Assembly: GCA_002711465.1 (NCBI GenBank) | Contig: PARL01000016.1 | Coordinates: 14,509 to 20,239, forward strand | Length of the DNA stretch: 5,731 nt | Direction of reading: 5' to 3' | Source: Fidelibacterota bacterium | GTDB lineage: Bacteria; Fidelibacterota; Marinisomatia; SCGC-AAA003-L08; D37C17 | In this document: positions 5,480 through 5,731 of the stretch, piece after piece | Numbering within the stretch: position 1 is the first letter of the stretch | Layout: the number at the start of each line of letters is the position of its first letter | Made by a program: the position numbers and the translations under genes | Notes under the pieces: generated by a model | What the model saw: only the letters and a program-made list of their open reading frames with translations | What the model was told of the DNA's origin: nothing | The model's database searches: none

Positions 5480-5507
5480 AAAGCTCTAATACATTAGAGC
5501 TTTTTTT
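5476..5507. terminator. Bidirectional Rho-independent terminator between convergent genes
   Basis: AGCTCTAAT (5482-5490) pairs with ATTAGAGCT (5493-5501), with the innermost bases presumably opening into a loop. Seven A (5476-5482) and seven T (5501-5507) flank it, so it works for both strands. It lies 18 bases past the stop of the plus-strand gene. The stop codon of the minus-strand gene is inside the hairpin. Confidence 0.87.
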
Positions 5508-5731
5508 ATATATAGAACTAATCTATTTTTAAATTTAAAATCATTTTTTATAAGTTCAAAACTATCTCTGGGAAACTTAAATGGTTTTGAATCCAAAAAA
5601 AGTTTAAAATAATCTTTATGATAAGGTTTTTTAATATTGTTAAACTCTTCAATATTAAATCTATACCTTATATTTAAAGTTTCATTTATAATATGCAAAG
5701 TCAAATTACCTCTGACTTGTTGTAAAAAAAC
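5486..5731 (-). CDS. C-terminal end of an unrecognised protein (start beyond window)
   Basis: The minus-strand frame is open from the right edge (5731) to TAG at 5488-5486, giving 81 codons. A TTG at 5704 has a GAGG 4 bases upstream, but the frame continues in coding-like sequence before it (FLQQVRGN), so I read this as the end of a longer gene. The peptide is rich in Lys, Phe, Asn and Ile with no membrane segment or signal; stretches such as KDYFKLFLDSKPFKFPRDSF alternate in a way that suggests a mixed alpha/beta domain. I do not recognise a family. A stop-free run this long is unlikely by chance at this base composition. The last five codons, including the stop, are inside the terminator hairpin. 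Confidence 0.6.
   Translation of the reverse strand, partial: VFLQQVRGNLTLHIINETLNIRYRFNIEEFNNIKKPYHKDYFKLFLDSKPFKFPRDSFELIKNDFKFKNRLVLYIKKALMY

Noticed and set aside
5702..5704. TTG at 5704 as the true start of a 72-residue protein
   Set aside because: The frame stays open to the window edge before it; although GAGG is nearby, a C-terminal fragment of a longer gene is simpler. Not fully excluded.
1..5731. Mobile element, CRISPR array, tRNA or toxin-antitoxin pair
   Set aside because: No transposase, terminal repeats, regularly spaced repeats, cloverleaf or paired small genes are visible; the small 75-residue gene stands alone.

Overview
The window is a strongly AT-rich piece of a Gram-negative bacterial chromosome. 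It carries an Omp85-type outer-membrane protein and an HflK/HflC inner-membrane pair, and good Shine-Dalgarno sites precede at least two genes. The base composition, compact spacing and gene families would suit a free-living marine lineage such as Marinimicrobia (SAR406) or a similar AT-rich group. That placement is an impression from protein character, not a demonstrated assignment. No tRNA, rRNA, CRISPR array, insertion sequence or phage gene is visible.

Layout from left to right. At 1-551 (minus) lies the N-terminal 183 codons of an Omp85/BamA-like outer-membrane protein with a signal peptide, a single visible POTRA domain and the start of the barrel; it runs off the left edge. A strong hairpin terminator (559-595) separates it from a compact, self-contained unit at 620-929 (minus). 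That unit has an extended -10 promoter, a 14-bp palindrome at the predicted transcription start, a strong Shine-Dalgarno site and a 75-residue basic protein made of two copies of one 26-residue motif. From 937 to 4593 (minus) there is a tight four-gene run, in transcription order hflK, hflC, an alpha/beta hydrolase and an MBL-fold hydrolase, with gaps of 9 and 11 bp and then an 11-bp overlap.

A 117-bp divergent intergenic region (4594-4710) with two perfect inverted repeats separates hflK from a plus-strand gene for a membrane-anchored protein with a DUF2914-like C-terminus (4711-5457). That gene ends at a bidirectional hairpin terminator shared with the C-terminal end of an unrecognised minus-strand gene that enters from the right edge (5486-5731).

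Functional reading: HflK and HflC form the large inner-membrane assembly that surrounds and modulates the FtsH protease. The two hydrolases downstream look co-transcribed and may be translationally coupled, but their substrates cannot be read from sequence. The item most worth attention as possibly undescribed is the duplicated-motif 75-residue protein, because it has its own complete set of expression signals and a family-like repeat of unknown function. No multi-gene defence or mobile system is evident.
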